Shown in pieces: positions 7,854 to 14,592 of a DNA stretch of 20,812 bases. The notes beneath the pieces were generated by a model. It worked only from the letters and a program-made list of their open reading frames with translations, had not been told where the DNA came from and did not search any database. A program made the position numbers and the translations under genes. Each line of letters begins with the position of its first letter. The first letter of the stretch is position 1. Source of the DNA: Peptococcaceae bacterium UBA2264 (GTDB taxonomy: Bacteria; Bacillota; Desulfitobacteriia; Desulfitobacteriales; Desulfitobacteriaceae); NCBI GenBank assembly GCA_002347475.1, contig DDXI01000081.1, forward strand, positions 1 to 20,812. Reading direction: 5' to 3'.

Positions 7854-8084
7854 CTAGTCAGTTTTGTTTTTTAGGTCCTCAATCTTGTCTTCCATTCTTT
7901 CCAGCTTGTTCTTGTCGACCTTGTCCTCTAGCTCTTCAATCTTGTCTTCCATCTTGTCCACTTTGCTCTTGTGAACTTTGTCCTTTAGGTCCTCAATCTT
8001 GTCTTCCGTCTTGTCCACTAATTCTTCAGTTTTTTTCTTGGCTTTGTCCCAAATGTTTTCGAGGTCTTTTTTAATATCCGCCAT
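7854..8084 (-). CDS. Small charged coiled-coil protein with 19-residue repeats
   Basis: A 76 aa highly charged, Lys/Asp/Glu-rich helical protein with no hydrophobic segment. After the opening MADIKKDLENIWDKAKKKTE it is made of tandem 19-residue units (TEDKIEDLKDKVHKSKVDK, MEDKIEELEDKVDKNKLER and a partial MEDKIEDLKNKTD), also visible as a 57-bp DNA repeat. GGAGGAGG lies upstream of ATG 8084. Similar low-complexity amphipathic proteins include YtxH-like, LEA-like and stress-associated proteins, but I cannot assign it to a family. It stands alone, convergent to the 90 aa gene and divergent from the copy 2 leader. The exact repeat suggests copy number can change by slippage or recombination. Confidence 0.7.
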   Translation of the reverse strand: MADIKKDLENIWDKAKKKTEELVDKTEDKIEDLKDKVHKSKVDKMEDKIEELEDKVDKNKLERMEDKIEDLKNKTD

Positions 8085-8244
8085 ACAAAAACCTCCTCCA
8101 CCCTTTATATTCTTTTTTCCAATTATGGTTCCTGGTAATATTATAACATAATAAGTTGTGATATATAATTACCAATTATACAATTCTAAAAATTCAGAAA
8201 ATTATTGTAACATATTAACGAATAATATATACTTGAAATATAAG

Positions 8245-8294
8245 TATAATATACCAAAAAGGGGAGCGATGAACCATACCAGGTCGGTTTTTGT
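8245..8294 (+). promoter_or_regulatory. Deleted c-di-GMP-II riboswitch remnant ahead of copy 2
   Basis: The sequence from TATAAT (8245-8250) through GGGGAGCGATGAA (8261-8273) matches the copy 1 leader, then jumps straight to CCATACCAGGTCGGTTTTTG (8274-8293). Relative to copy 1, the 54 nt at 6961-7014 are missing. This removes nearly the whole aptamer and the CCGA half of the terminator's 5' arm, leaving only the 3' arm and T-run. The -10 is better here (TATAAT against AATAAT). The unit is predicted to be expressed without c-di-GMP control. Confidence 0.75.
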
Positions 8295-8376
8295 GATTTT
8301 AAGGGGGGTGACGCAGTCCAAAGAACAGGGAGTGAGAAAAATCTGAACAATCTTAATAAAGGAAGGATGATGAAAA

Positions 8377-8526
8377 ATGTTATGGACAATCGCAATAATT
8401 CTCATCGTCTTATGGCTTCTTGGCCTGGTTACTTCATATACCTTGGGCGGATTTATCCATATTCTTCTCGTTATCGCTATTGTTGTGATTTTGTTAAATT
8501 TCATAAGCGGCAGGCGTTCATCATAA
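8377..8526 (+). CDS. Lmo0937-type membrane mini-protein, copy 2
   Basis: A 49 aa two-helix protein, MLWTIAIILIVLWLLGLVTS then SYTLGGFIHILLVIAIVVIL, with tail SGRRSS. The first 28 residues differ from copy 1 at only two positions, and the upstream 100 nt are also nearly identical, so this is a recent duplicate of 7116-7265. The ribosome-binding region (AAGGAAGG, 10-nt spacing) is conserved. The 3' end differs from copies 1 and 3, and the duplicated AAAGCCTTGA terminator is missing after it. The frame from 8367 that overlaps it is a shadow. Function of the family is unknown. Confidence 0.83.
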   Translation: MLWTIAIILIVLWLLGLVTSYTLGGFIHILLVIAIVVILLNFISGRRSS

Positions 8527-8601
8527 CAATTAATACTTATTTTGAAAACTTATATTTTACTTCAAGTCAACAACTTTTAATTTTACTGCTTATCAACTCA
8601 C

Positions 8602-8931
8602 TTGCTAAAACTGAACAAAGAGACTTCGGTGGGGGAGTTTGCCCCCACCGAAGCAGAACACATTTTGCGGGCCGGTCTGCAGATGACCGTCACAGCTGAT
8701 ACCGAGCAAACCACCGCTCGCTTTTACAAAGCATGTATAGGCTGGATTCGTTATAAGCCACTGCTGCTTTATATCACCCAGCCGGATTGTTATGGGGGAA
8801 AGATTGAAGACATGCGAAAAAAGCTTAAAGCAAACTTGCCTAAAATCTGTACTTATTTTCGACAGCCTGATTTTATGTCAGAAAATAAGCCAATGCCTTC
8901 CCATAGAGCGGGCTTGGATTTATACGCATAA
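8602..8931 (+). pseudogene. Probable gene fragment, faint PilZN-like pattern
   Basis: The open frame encodes PTEAEHILRAGLQMTVTAD, TTARFYKACIGWIRYKPLLL and a Lys-rich tail to LDLYA. It begins at a TTG with no ribosome-binding site and reads through a perfect 12-bp hairpin, so the 5' end looks artificial. The pattern G-x-x-x-x-V-x-A-x-x-x-x-x-x-x-R-F-Y-x-A-x-x-G-W, with a following hydrophobic strand, faintly resembles the N-terminal PilZN domain that precedes c-di-GMP-binding PilZ domains. No PilZ RxxxR motif follows. It may be a truncated remnant joined to copy 2 by a deletion. The PilZN resemblance is weak and read by eye. Confidence 0.3.
8624..8653. repeat. Perfect GC-rich 12-bp inverted repeat
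   Basis: CTTCGGTGGGGG (8624-8635) and CCCCCACCGAAG (8642-8653) enclose a 6-nt loop AGTTTG. No T-run follows, so it is a poor intrinsic terminator on either strand. Its position, between the 3' side of Lmo0937 copy 2 and the gene fragment, is where the duplicated block ends. Confidence 0.6.
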
Positions 8932-8986
8932 GAACAAGGACCAAATATGGATAAAACTAACTAATAATTTGAGGAGGGTATTGAAC

Positions 8987-9409
8987 ATGAAAAAAAATAA
9001 GAATTTAGCAGTTATCCTTATTTTAATGTGCATCATATTAGTAAGTGGGTGTAGCTTAACCGGTACAATTAAAGATAACTCTGACAGAAGCTCTTTGAGT
9101 GTTGAAAAAGCTTTAATTGGACATTGGATTTCTCAAAGCAGCGAGGCTCCTAATTATTATATTTCCAGTGATAAGTTAATCAGGGTTAGGAAAGATGGGA
9201 CAACAGAGGAAATGACCTATAAAGTTATAGAAACCAATGATAACACTAACGAAATAAAAATACACGTTACTACTGCTGGCGGCAGTGAAAGTGATAATAA
9301 AATACAATTTAGCGAAGATAAAAAATCAATAACTGAAACTACCGAGATTTTAACCGTTGTGACGAGTACGGAAAATTATATATATGTAGATAGTAAGACA
9401 ACACCATAA
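8987..9409 (+). CDS. Small putative lipoprotein
   Basis: A 140 aa protein with a classic lipoprotein signal: basic start MKKNKN, hydrophobic core, and lipobox LVSGC with the modified Cys at residue 22. It is therefore predicted to be anchored to the outer face of the membrane. GAGGAGGG lies 8 nt before ATG 8987. The mature part, with GHWISQSSEAPNYYIS, LIRVRKDGTTEEMTYKV and IQFSEDKKSITE, looks like a small beta barrel or sandwich in the style of lipocalin/DUF-type lipoproteins that start with a GxW motif; I cannot name the family. A longer in-frame extension back to 8792 reads through the gene fragment in another frame and is not the start. It lies between two Lmo0937 copies. Confidence 0.72.
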   Translation: MKKNKNLAVILILMCIILVSGCSLTGTIKDNSDRSSLSVEKALIGHWISQSSEAPNYYISSDKLIRVRKDGTTEEMTYKVIETNDNTNEIKIHVTTAGGSESDNKIQFSEDKKSITETTEILTVVTSTENYIYVDSKTTP

Positions 9410-9433
9410 ATCTGACCACACCGTGTTTCCTGT

Positions 9434-9478
9434 TTGACAACTGGAGACATTGCCTAATACGATATACCTTATAAGGTA
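9434..9478 (+). promoter_or_regulatory. Candidate promoter and palindrome before copy 3
   Basis: TTGACA at 9434-9439 and TACGAT at 9458-9463 are 18 nt apart. A perfect 16-bp palindrome ATACCTTATAAGGTAT follows at 9463-9478, overlapping the -10 end and start region, where a dimeric repressor could bind. No c-di-GMP-II remnant is visible in this leader, unlike copies 1 and 2. Confidence 0.4.
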
Positions 9479-9537
9479 TTTTATCCGGTAAGTAGGACAT
9501 GGGTAGGCAAATAGTATTAAGGAAGGGGTGACAGAGT

Positions 9538-9690
9538 GTGTTATGGACTATCGCGCTTATCCTCATTCTCTTATGGGTTATTGGTCTGCTTACTGCCACT
9601 ACTATGGGTGGGTATATCCATATTCTTTTAGTCATTGCCATCATTGTGGTATTAATAAATGTCATTCAAGGCCGGAAAAAAGTTAAATGA
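9538..9690 (+). CDS. Lmo0937-type membrane mini-protein, copy 3
   Basis: A 50 aa two-helix protein, (M)LWTIALILILLWVIGLLTA then TTMGGYIHILLVIAIIVVLI, with a basic tail QGRKKVK. Start is GTG 9538 with AAGGAAGGGGTG upstream; the in-frame match of LWTIA to copies 1 and 2 fixes this start. It is more diverged than copies 1 and 2 are from each other and has its own promoter region, but it shares the downstream AAAGCCTTGA terminator and 3' sequences with copy 1. It is thus an older duplicate of the gene-plus-terminator block. Function is unknown. Confidence 0.82.
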   Translation: MLWTIALILILLWVIGLLTATTMGGYIHILLVIAIIVVLINVIQGRKKVK

Positions 9691-10026
9691 TTCATAGATT
9701 GTACATCCTGATTTGGAAATTTAGAAGAAAACGCCAAAAAAATATGCATCATGAAATAACTGGCAGTTAATTTTTATAGTAGAAATTCAAAAAAGCCTTG
9801 AGATATTCAGGGCTTTCTCTCTCATTTTTTTACTGTACAGGGCGCTCCGACAATCATTTGGGATCAAGATGTATTTCGAAGCAGGAAAAGGAACGACAAC
9901 TATAATCCCAGCCCGTGATTGAAGTAAAGGATGTTAACAAAAGTACATGATTTCTCTGAAAACAATCTAAGTTGCATGCTTTTGGTTATGGCAGATATTC
10001 TGAGAAGAAAATGGAGGGATAGAGAA
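9691..10026 (+). terminator. Intergenic region with duplicated terminator (9792-9816)
   Basis: This 336-bp gap holds AAAGCCTTGA (9792-9801) pairing with TCAGGGCTTT (9807-9816), then a T-rich stretch to 9831. It is the counterpart of the hairpin at 7384-7408. After it, TGTACAGGGCGCTCCGACAA and CATTTGGG (about 9833-9863) match the sequence after the copy 1 terminator. The rest leads into the glucosyltransferase gene; I see no clear promoter. An in-frame ATG at 9931 has no ribosome-binding site. Confidence 0.6.
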
Positions 10027-11178
10027 GTGAACGAAATAAGAATGCTTGTTTTATCCGCTGCTTTCGGTAACGGTCACGTCCGGGCAGCTGAGGCTGTTAT
10101 CGAAGCCATGAGTTCTAAGATGCCAACGGCTATAATTACACACTTGGATTTTGGGGAATTTTTGATTAGACCGTTTAATTCGGTAATGAAAAATACTTAT
10201 ATTGAAATGATCAAATATTTTCCTAAATTGTATGGACAGTTTTACTATCGCACAGCAAAAATCGATCCAGATTCATTATTTCAGCGCTTTCTTAATAGTT
10301 TAGGACATCGGGAATTTATAAGATTTATTAATTCTTATAATCCTGATGTCATTATATGCACATATCCAACGATTACAGGGGTATTGGCACAGTTAAGGTC
10401 AAAAAATATTCTCAATGTACCGTTGGCTGCAATCGTCACTGATTATACTGTCCATAATCAGTGGATTCATCAGGGAGTAGACCTATATATTGTTGGTTGC
10501 CAGTATGTATGTGAAGGATTTGTTGATCGAGGAATTGAAAGAAGGCGCATTCGGGTAACGGGGATTCCGGTGAACCCTAAGTTTGAACTGGAATTAAATC
10601 GGCAAAAAATAATTGTCAAGCTGGGGCTTAATTCAAATCGACTGACAATACTTGTAATGGGTGGGGCAGATGGAGTCTTGTGTGGAGCTAAAAGAACATG
10701 TAACTTTCTAGGTAACATTGAAACCCCAGTACAAATACTCGTTGTTTGCGGAAAAGATGAGAAAATGTACAAATATATGGTTAGTGTCAGCAATACAGCA
10801 AACAATCCGATAAGATGTTTTGGTTATGTCGATAATATTGAGGAACATATGACTGCAGCTGATCTTATTGTTACAAAAGCGGGCGGATTAACTGTATCTG
10901 AAGCCTTAACAAAAGGTGTACCTCTTCTAATTTACAAGCCGATCCCAGGACAAGAGGAGGAGAACGCCAACTTTATTAAGCAAATAGGAGCAGGGAAAAT
11001 AAGCCATACTTTCGCAGAATTCGAAAGTACAGTGGATTATCTTTTAAATCACCCTTCAGAGTTGGAGAAAATGAGCCGGGCTGCCAGAAAATTCACACCC
11101 AGATCTTCAGCACAACATGCGGCTGATACAATCCTAACATTACAACGGAATTCTGGTTTGATTAAAAAGATTATGTAA
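10027..11178 (+). CDS. ugtP: UgtP-like diacylglycerol glucosyltransferase / MGDG synthase family
   Basis: Likely transfers sugar from a nucleotide sugar to diacylglycerol at the membrane, making the glycolipids that anchor lipoteichoic acid or replace phospholipid. From GTG 10027 (GGAGGG at 10013-10018, 8-nt spacing) the protein is 383 aa, matching the 382 aa of Bacillus UgtP. The N-terminal half has LSAAFGNGHVRAAEAV (GNGH loop) and an MGDG-synthase-type region with YPTITGVLAQLR and VTDYTVHNQWIH; the C-terminal half has VTGIPVNPKFE, VMGGADGVL, the TKAGGLTVSEAL nucleotide-sugar motif and KPIPGQEEENANF. These fit family GT28. The ATG at 9931 would add 32 residues without homology. No lipid or LTA partner gene is adjacent; whether glucose or galactose is used cannot be seen. 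Confidence 0.88.
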   Translation: MNEIRMLVLSAAFGNGHVRAAEAVIEAMSSKMPTAIITHLDFGEFLIRPFNSVMKNTYIEMIKYFPKLYGQFYYRTAKIDPDSLFQRFLNSLGHREFIRFINSYNPDVIICTYPTITGVLAQLRSKNILNVPLAAIVTDYTVHNQWIHQGVDLYIVGCQYVCEGFVDRGIERRRIRVTGIPVNPKFELELNRQKIIVKLGLNSNRLTILVMGGADGVLCGAKRTCNFLGNIETPVQILVVCGKDEKMYKYMVSVSNTANNPIRCFGYVDNIEEHMTAADLIVTKAGGLTVSEALTKGVPLLIYKPIPGQEEENANFIKQIGAGKISHTFAEFESTVDYLLNHPSELEKMSRAARKFTPRSSAQHAADTILTLQRNSGLIKKIM

Positions 11179-11448
11179 CTGAGTTTGTAATAAGCAGTAT
11201 CCGTCAATGGCGACCTTGCCGAATCTACTGGCTGGGTGTTAATAAAATAAAAAGTACCCGTCGGCCTGGCATTAGCAGCAACGAGTACTCGTTCTTTATG
11301 TAACTTCACTATTTATTGTAAATTAATGTCTTTATGAAGTCAAGTGAAAATTTCTGAATATACAGAATACTTAGAAATATTGGAACTCAATGTGGGATAA
11401 GCCTATAGGATAGTTTTGAGAATGTAAGCCAACCATCTTAAATATAAT
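11179..11448. other. Intergenic region with weak inverted repeat and -10
   Basis: No gene is supported here. AGTACCCGT (about 11250) and ACGAGTACT (about 11281) form an imperfect inverted pair around a 20-nt spacer, with CTTT after it, and may end the glucosyltransferase transcript. TATAAT at 11443-11448 is a good -10 for the riboswitch-like element that follows, but I find no convincing -35 at normal spacing. Confidence 0.35.
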
Positions 11449-11466
11449 CAGAATAGCGGGCAAAAA

Positions 11467-11550
11467 TGGGATCGGTGAATGCGAGAGTGCATTTGAACGT
11501 ATTCCCTTGGATACAGCTTGTCGCTTAACCGACCAATTAGGTCGGTTTTT
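11467..11550 (+). promoter_or_regulatory. Degenerate c-di-GMP-II-like riboswitch with terminator
   Basis: The element aligns along its whole length with the leader of Lmo0937 copy 1: TGAATG (11476-11481), GTGCATTTGAACG (11487-11499), AGCTTGT (11515-11521) and TTAACCGACC (11525-11534). The first helix is AATGC/GCATT (11478-11482 with 11489-11493), a compensatory change from AATGT/ACATT in copy 1. The second helix (ACGC/GCGT in copy 1) does not pair cleanly here. AACCGACC (11527-11534) also pairs with GGTCGGTT (11540-11547) to form a terminator with a T5 run. Same predicted logic as copy 1, but ligand binding is uncertain. Confidence 0.62.
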
Positions 11551-11581
11551 GTGTTACAGGAGAAATTAAGAAGGAGATTAT

Positions 11582-11773
11582 ATGTCAAGAATTATGATTG
11601 TTGGAAGCCTAAACATGGACCTTGTAATCACTACTCCCGGAATACCTGTTTTAGGTGAAACAATATTGGGCAGCGGCTTCATGACTGTTCCAGGTGGTAA
11701 AGGAGCGAATCAGGCAGTTGCAGCAGCTCTGAAGGTCAGCACATTTGGTTATGAAGGAGGTCATTTATTTTGA
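11582..11773 (+). pseudogene. Truncated ribokinase (N-terminal 58 residues or so)
   Basis: The reading frame starts with MSRIMIVGSLNMDLVITTPG and continues through ETILGSGFMTVPGGKGANQA, the sugar-binding start of PfkB-family ribokinases (full proteins are about 300 aa). After AAALK the homology stops and the frame ends 63 codons in, at 11771-11773. AAGGAG upstream of ATG 11582 is intact. The missing part was probably removed by a deletion that joined the ribokinase start to the region just before the next gene's ribosome-binding site, since GAAGGAGGTC at 11754-11763 serves the downstream TTG. No ATP-binding or catalytic region remains, so it cannot be an active kinase. It survives as a translated leader ORF behind a riboswitch. 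Confidence 0.85.
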
Positions 11774-12441
11774 AAAGAACTATTTATTTCAGCCCATTGT
11801 TATTGTTTGTATTTCTCCTGACTGCATGCGGAGTTTATGACGGCATATCCGGAGCGACAGATAATCGTTATCAAGAATTGGAAATACGAGAGTATAATGG
11901 CACGAAACTGGATCCTGCAGTTGGACCGAGAGACAATTCGATCAAGGGTACACAGCATGTAGACATCAACAGCTTTGTCTTGAAAGTCTCCGGTTTTGTG
12001 AAATCATCGGTTTCACTGGCTTATGACGACGTTCTCGCTCTCCCTGTTTATGAAAAACTGATCACTTTGCATTGTATCGAGGGCTGGAAGGCGACAGTAC
12101 TCTGGAAAGGTGCCTTGTTAAAAGATATTATTGATCTGGCCGGAGCCGATGACCAGGCTGACACCGTTATTTTCCATTCTGTTGATGGCTATACAACTTC
12201 ACTGCCTATGCAGGATATCATAGATAAAAACATGATCCTGGCCTATTCTTCCAACAAGATTACTTTGCCGCCTGAGCTTGGATATCCTTTCATAGTAGTT
12301 GCAGAAGACAAGCTTGGCTATAAGTGGGCCAGATGGGTAAATGAAATCGAGCTCTCGGACAATCCAAACTATAAGGGTTATTGGGAAAGAAGAGGCTTTG
12401 ATAATGAGGCGGATCTGTCTGGGATAGGAAACAATCAATAA
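11770..12441 (+). CDS. Molybdopterin-dependent oxidoreductase domain lipoprotein
   Basis: A 223 aa exported protein with an oxidoreductase molybdopterin-binding (sulfite oxidase/YedY-like) domain. It starts at TTG 11770 with GAAGGAGGTC at the right distance; the TTG overlaps the stop of the ribokinase remnant (TTGA). Residues 1-20 are a lipoprotein signal with lipobox LTAC. The domain shows LKVSGFVKSSVSLAYDDVLA, LITLHCIEGWKATVLWKG with the Cys expected to ligate the molybdenum, FHSVDGYTTSLP, ILAYSSNKITLPPELGYPF and YKWARWVNEIEL. It is a single-domain form with no dimerisation domain. The substrate is unknown. By position it is read from the riboswitch at 11467, although an internal promoter cannot be excluded. 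Confidence 0.85.
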   Translation: MKRTIYFSPLLLFVFLLTACGVYDGISGATDNRYQELEIREYNGTKLDPAVGPRDNSIKGTQHVDINSFVLKVSGFVKSSVSLAYDDVLALPVYEKLITLHCIEGWKATVLWKGALLKDIIDLAGADDQADTVIFHSVDGYTTSLPMQDIIDKNMILAYSSNKITLPPELGYPFIVVAEDKLGYKWARWVNEIELSDNPNYKGYWERRGFDNEADLSGIGNNQ

Positions 12442-12454
12442 ACAGCAATAGAGT

Positions 12455-13624
12455 TTATCTTTCTATTAATTTATATAATTTTCCCTTGAAGTCCACAATA
12501 TACAGCTCCTGGTTATCATCCAAGCCAAAGGAGGAGATCTGAAGATCCGTATCCAACAGTTCCTGATTACTGGGGTTATTCTTATCATCCAGCCATAAAG
12601 CCCAGATTTTCCCGGAGATATAGTCCCCATAAACATAAGCTCCCTGCAGGCTGGGTGTGTTTTTGCCATAGTAGACATACCCGCCGATTATGCATCCTCC
12701 GAGGGAACGGCCATATTCCCAGAGGGGTGGTTGAAGATCTTCAATGTTAACTGCTGGGGATGAAGAATATTCCAAAGTGCCCTCCATTATTCTCCAACCA
12801 TAATTTTTTCCTTTTTCGATGATATCGATCTCTTCACGGCGGTTTTGTCCTACATCGGCAGCCCATAATAAATTACGTTCCTTGTCAAAGCTGAACCTCC
12901 AGGGATTGCGCAGACCGTAGGCATAAATTTCCTCCAGATACCCTTCGCTGTTTCCAACAAAGGGATTGTCCGCGGGGATACCATATTCTTTCTGCGGAGA
13001 GGTTTTGTCTACATCTATGCGCAGAATTTTACCGAGATAAGTTTTCAAATTTTGGGCGTTATTGTGGGGATCACCAGCGGAACCTCCATCCCCAGTTGCC
13101 AAATAAAGATAACCGTCAGGACCAAAAGCCAGTTGCCCGCCATTATGATTGGCGTAGGGTTGTGAAAAGGATAATAGCACCTTTTGACTTGTAATATCTC
13201 CTATCTTTGGATCCTTGGGATCAAGAGCAAAGCGGGCTATAACAGTACTGCTGTTAGTCGTATAGTCGACATAGAAATAGCCGTTTTCTTTAAAATCAGG
13301 ATGAAAGGCCAGGCCCAGCAGTCCTTTTTCCTGACTACTGGAGTCTATCTGGCTGCTTATATCAAGAAAAACCTGAGCTGAATCTGCGTCCGGATTATTG
13401 TCAAAAAATTTAATTATTCCGTTTCTTTCAACCACATAGGCCTGGCTGGAAGAGTCGTCAGCGCAGGTATAAGACAGCGGTTGGTTGAAATTCAAATGGG
13501 GATAAGCTTCCACGACAGCATATTTAACAGATCCTGATGAAGTGTTTCCATTTTCGGCATCGGGTGGGTTGCAGCCTGTTGCCATAAGTGCTGCGAAAAG
13601 AGGAAGGAGTAAAAATTTCTTCAT
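12455..13624 (-). CDS. PQQ-type sugar dehydrogenase (GSDH family) lipoprotein
   Basis: A 389 aa protein of the glucose/sorbosone dehydrogenase family, a six-bladed beta propeller in which soluble quinoprotein aldose dehydrogenases hold PQQ. The signal MKKFLLLPLFAALMATGC has its lipobox Cys at residue 18. Family blocks are KGLLGLAFHPDFKENGYFYV, NHNGGQLAFGPDGYLYLATG with the catalytic-type His, GDGGSAGDPHNNAQN, YLGKILRIDVD, YAYGLRNPWRFSFD with the PQQ-contact Arg, WAADVGQNRREEID and NYGWRIMEG. Start is ATG 13624 with GGAGGT upstream. It is convergent with the molybdopterin lipoprotein gene, 13 nt apart. Clostridia often lack PQQ synthesis, so the real cofactor or substrate is open; other members of the family do not bind PQQ. 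Confidence 0.88.
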   Translation of the reverse strand: MKKFLLLPLFAALMATGCNPPDAENGNTSSGSVKYAVVEAYPHLNFNQPLSYTCADDSSSQAYVVERNGIIKFFDNNPDADSAQVFLDISSQIDSSSQEKGLLGLAFHPDFKENGYFYVDYTTNSSTVIARFALDPKDPKIGDITSQKVLLSFSQPYANHNGGQLAFGPDGYLYLATGDGGSAGDPHNNAQNLKTYLGKILRIDVDKTSPQKEYGIPADNPFVGNSEGYLEEIYAYGLRNPWRFSFDKERNLLWAADVGQNRREEIDIIEKGKNYGWRIMEGTLEYSSSPAVNIEDLQPPLWEYGRSLGGCIIGGYVYYGKNTPSLQGAYVYGDYISGKIWALWLDDKNNPSNQELLDTDLQISSFGLDDNQELYIVDFKGKLYKLIER

Positions 13625-13694
13625 ATGCAGATACCTCCATCCTAAATAAATATCGACAGTACAAACATGAACGACTTATGGGCTGAAGCAACAA

Positions 13695-14171
13695 TTATCT
13701 GATTTTTATGACACCGTCAACTAAATTTAATTGCAGGGAACTTTGTTCCAGGTTTCCATAATCATCATAAAAAGAAATCGTAATATAATCTGCTTGCCCA
13801 GGATCAACATCAACATGATCATAAATCGATAATAAAACATCGCATTGTACAGGAGTTCCGTCTGTTTTTATCATATCAGCTGTTGTTATCAGTTGGACCC
13901 CTCTCAGGGTGCCTTCACTGAAATCTCTAAGATTATACGTTCCATAGCTTACGTTCTCGTTTGTTGTAAAAGATAACATTCTATTAGTAATTTTTAGAGA
14001 AGCATAGTTATTAGGGTTGAAATAATAAGGGTTCTCAATGTTGACAGGAATTCCTGTGACCTTGAAATTTAAATTCAAATCTCCGGGTTCTGATAGGTAC
14101 TTGGCTTCAATTTCAAAATACTCACCTGGGAATGTTGTTGTACCAGATCCAACTATTTTTATCAACGACAT
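13695..14171 (-). CDS. Hypothetical beta-rich protein, 158 aa
   Basis: I do not recognise this protein. It begins MSLIKIVGSGTTTFPGEYFE and is rich in alternating hydrophobic and polar residues, as expected for a beta sandwich, with ADYITISFYDDYGNLEQSSL and LVDGVIKIR near the end. There is no signal peptide or membrane helix. GGGAGG lies before ATG 14171 and a TATAAT lies on the minus strand at 14244-14239, so it is probably a single-gene unit read away from the SPFH gene. It sits 70 nt before the sugar dehydrogenase lipoprotein on the same strand, so the two could be co-transcribed. Confidence 0.68.
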   Translation of the reverse strand: MSLIKIVGSGTTTFPGEYFEIEAKYLSEPGDLNLNFKVTGIPVNIENPYYFNPNNYASLKITNRMLSFTTNENVSYGTYNLRDFSEGTLRGVQLITTADMIKTDGTPVQCDVLLSIYDHVDVDPGQADYITISFYDDYGNLEQSSLQLNLVDGVIKIR

Positions 14172-14338
14172 AATAACAGCCTCCCTTTTATATTAATTCT
14201 ATTTAATTAATTCTACAAATGCGTTTTCCGAATCTCCTATTATACTAGCTTACACAGAAAATCATGTTGTGAAAAGTACTAATTTATAACTTTAAAGCAG
14301 GTTTAAATTAGATATAGTATAATATGCCAATTAAATCT

Positions 14339-14524
14339 CTATTTACCAACCAGTACTGCATAATTTATATCTTTACATTCAGAGGTAGTGTAAGCGGCCG
14401 GAGCACTGTTGGCTGATGCCGAGAAGACCACGCTCTGACCAGGTGTTTCAAATGAGCCTTTGTCATCGAGATCCCTGGCATAGCTGAGGGGACCATTTTC
14501 AGGGTCACTGGCAGGACTTAACAA
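14339..14524 (-). pseudogene. PKD/Ig-like domain gene fragment
   Basis: The 61-codon frame contains SDPENGPLSYARDLDDKGSF and ETPGQSVVFSA, close to the start of PKD domains (S-D-P-D-G-D-P-L-x-Y-x-W-D-L-D-G-D-G-x-F-E-T). It then runs into SECKDINYAVLVGK and stops. There is no ribosome-binding site before its TTG start and no signal peptide. It is most likely a remnant of a larger secreted multidomain protein. The 14172-14338 stretch beside it is AT-rich and holds only -10-like sequences. Confidence 0.4.
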
Positions 14525-14592
14525 AAAAATGCAGAATTAAAGAATTATTGACTATCTTGCTGGCAAGGAAATAAAATTATGGGGGTGAGGCA

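Noticed and set aside
8158..8346. 62-codon frame and short GTG ORF in the copy 2 leader (ends VTQSKEQGVRKI)
   Set aside because: The frame crosses the promoter and the riboswitch remnant. The equivalent ORF in copy 1 stops earlier, so coding is not conserved.
8367..8699. 110-codon + frame overlapping Lmo0937-type copy 2
   Set aside because: It reads the conserved mini-protein region out of frame, and the recognisable family protein is in the frame starting at 8377.
8792..8986. 65-residue N-terminal extension of the small lipoprotein
   Set aside because: The lipoprotein signal begins at ATG 8987, with a strong GAGGAGGG before it.
9931..10026. N-terminal 32-residue extension of the UgtP-like protein
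   Set aside because: There is no ribosome-binding site at 9931, GTG 10027 has GGAGGG at ideal spacing, and the shorter protein has the normal family length.
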